From Planctomycetota bacterium (GTDB lineage: Bacteria; Planctomycetota; Phycisphaerae; UBA1845): DNA of 16,441 bases. Both the position numbers and the translations under genes were made by a program. This document shows positions 15,003 through 16,441 of the stretch, piece after piece (the first letter of the stretch is position 1; the number at the start of each line of letters is the position of its first letter). Location: positions 1 to 16,441 of the forward strand of contig JAJRSP010000200.1 of the NCBI GenBank assembly GCA_024278775.1. The letters run 5' to 3'. The notes under the pieces were generated by a model. That model made no database searches. It was given only the letters and a program-made list of their open reading frames with translations, and was not told the DNA's origin.

Positions 15003-16441
15003 AAAAACCGGGTAGGTTTTTGTGGGCGCGCGCGTCGAGAAAGGTGTCTTATAGAGAGGAGAAGGCGAAACCGACGAAGCACGTTCACCGGCGAAAGGGC
15101 CGCGGTGGCGATGATTTGAGCACAGACACCACCCAATCAACGAACCATGAGCGCGAGCGGCGTCTTCTACAGGTGTTGGAGGAGGTCACGCGCCGCCGTG
15201 GCGAAGGCGAAACGGTCCCCGACCATCTCGTGCTTGCCGAGCACCCTGATCTCCAACCCAACCTGGAAGAGTCTCTCGACGACCTCCGGAGAATTGAAGA
15301 GGCGGAATCACGCGCCGGCAGCACGTGGGACGGCCGCGACGACCAGCCTGACGGCGAGGCGGATTCGGCCTTGCCACTTCCGAGTTTTCCCGGATACCAG
15401 GTCATCAAGGAGGTTCATCGTGGTGGGCAAGGCGTGGTTTACCGGGCCATTCAAGATACAACGGGACGACAGGTGGCCGTGAAAGTTCTTCACGACCACG
15501 GCTTGATGTGCCACGAGGGCCGGACCCGGTTCGATCAGGAGGTCCGCATCCTCGGACGGCTACGACATCCGAACATCGTTACCATCCACGACAGCGGTAC
15601 GGCGCACGGAAAACTTTACCTGGTCATGGATTACATTTCCGGTCTGCCCCTGGACGACTACTGTTCAGCACAACGCCTCCCCCTCGATCAGATGCTCCGG
15701 CTGTTTATCCGGATTTGCCACGCGGTGAACGCCGCGCATCTGCACGGCGTGATCCATCGCGACCTCAAACCCAACAACATCCACGTGGACGAACGAGGCG
15801 AACCCTACGTTCTCGATTTCGGCTTGGCGAAGCTGATTCCGGGGGGAACCGCGGACTTCTCCGCATACGCTCCCATGACGACAACCGGTCAGTTCGTCGG
15901 TTCGCTTCCCTGGTCCAGCCCCGAGCAGGCGCAGGGCGATCCGCAACACGTAGACCTCCGAACGGATGTCTACTCACTGGGTGTCATCGCGTATCGGGTG
16001 ATCACGGGCCGCTTCCCTTACGCGGTCGAAGGAGGGGCTCGAAACGTACTGACCAACATCATGGATGTCGAGCCAAAACCGCTTCGAGCCCTGCGGTCGG
16101 ACATCCCTACTGATGTAGACGCCATTGTCCGAAAATGCCTGCGTAAAGAGCCCGACGAACGTTACCAGAGTGCGGCGGCCATCGCCGAGGACATACAACG
16201 CTATCTCGAAAACCAACCGATTCTCGCAAGAGCGCCAAGCACTCTTTATCAACTCAAAAAGCTGGCGGCTCGACATAAGCTCCCGTCTGTATTGCTGGCG
16301 ACGCTCGCCATCGTGCTTTGCAGTGCCGTCGTATGGATGGCCTATCAACGCGGGGTTGAGCGGGTTCTCGTCCGACGAGCCCAACAAGCGGAGCAGCGCG
16401 CCTTCACGGAGGCGGAATCCGCCAAGGCCGTCAATAACTTT
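14999..16441 (+). CDS. Membrane-anchored Ser/Thr protein kinase (3' end outside window)
   Basis: This is a eukaryotic-like kinase; 481 codons are present without a stop, so the C-terminus is cut by the window. After a basic N-terminus and an acidic helical stretch (about 55-100), the kinase domain spans about 130-400: ATP-site lysine K162 (VAVK), catalytic HRDLKPNN with D255, DFG with D273, SSPEQA in place of APE and DLRTDVYSLGV. A single membrane helix follows at about 429-451, then a charged helix (VERVLVRRAQQAEQ) that in this family usually leads to TPR or WD40 repeats outside the membrane. The first glycine of the GxGxxG loop is histidine (H140: HRGGQG). The ATG at 14999 overlaps the sigma stop by four bases and has no Shine-Dalgarno; a TTG at 15116 is an alternative. 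Its likely role is to sense a signal and phosphorylate the sigma factor or partners. Confidence 0.93.
   Translation, partial: MKKPGRFLWARASRKVSYREEKAKPTKHVHRRKGRGGDDLSTDTTQSTNHERERRLLQVLEEVTRRRGEGETVPDHLVLAEHPDLQPNLEESLDDLRRIEEAESRAGSTWDGRDDQPDGEADSALPLPSFPGYQVIKEVHRGGQGVVYRAIQDTTGRQVAVKVLHDHGLMCHEGRTRFDQEVRILGRLRHPNIVTIHDSGTAHGKLYLVMDYISGLPLDDYCSAQRLPLDQMLRLFIRICHAVNAAHLHGVIHRDLKPNNIHVDERGEPYVLDFGLAKLIPGGTADFSAYAPMTTTGQFVGSLPWSSPEQAQGDPQHVDLRTDVYSLGVIAYRVITGRFPYAVEGGARNVLTNIMDVEPKPLRALRSDIPTDVDAIVRKCLRKEPDERYQSAAAIAEDIQRYLENQPILARAPSTLYQLKKLAARHKLPSVLLATLAIVLCSAVVWMAYQRGVERVLVRRAQQAEQRAFTEAESAKAVNNF

Noticed and set aside
1..16441. CRISPR array or insertion sequence
   Set aside because: No regularly spaced repeats of 23-40 bases and no transposase with terminal inverted repeats were seen by eye.

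Overview
The window most likely comes from a planctomycete or close relative in the PVC group. Three things point there. An ECF-type sigma factor overlaps the start of a membrane-anchored Ser/Thr kinase, a pairing common in Planctomycetota. A GreA-type elongation factor carries a helical N-terminal extension of more than 500 residues, as known in Chlamydiae. The integrase fragment also resembles planctomycete ones. This placement is inference from gene content; no rRNA or other phylogenetic marker is present. The DNA is moderately GC-rich and densely coding.

Layout. Positions 1-1012 hold a degraded stretch and a tyrosine-recombinase (integrase) gene without its N-terminal DNA-binding part. 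The integrase runs into the 3' half of a tRNA-Pro(GGG) gene on the minus strand (978-1052), the usual geometry of an element inserted at a tRNA 3' end. Next come two minus-strand housekeeping-type genes: a divergent YchF-like P-loop NTPase (1291-2355) and the long GreA-domain protein (2423-4630), which has its own recognisable promoter at 4684-4712.

From 13517 down to 4948 all genes lie on the minus strand and form one polysaccharide-export cluster. In transcription order they are a Wzm-type permease, a Wzt-type ATPase with C-terminal carbohydrate-binding region, GT4, GT4, GT2, two SAM methyltransferases and GT4. Most neighbours overlap by 1-13 bases, which suggests translational coupling. 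Two short gaps (10105-10279 and 7661-7786) contain perfect or near-perfect hairpins. The simplest reading is that the glycosyltransferases build a surface glycan in the cytoplasm, the methyltransferases modify or cap it, and the ABC pair exports it. No sugar-nucleotide synthesis gene and no chain-initiating phosphoglycosyltransferase is visible here.

An 850-base region without a convincing gene (13518-14369) separates this cluster from the rightward ECF sigma factor (14370-15002) and kinase (14999 to the window end, incomplete). It contains a strong inverted repeat, a spaced direct repeat and a good sigma70-like promoter (ATGGCA-N18-TATAAT).

No CRISPR array, insertion sequence with terminal repeats, or rRNA was found. 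I did not find an unmistakably new system. The items most worth following up are the giant GreA, the pairing of Wzt with methyltransferases, the tRNA-linked integrase remnant and the structured divergent intergenic region.
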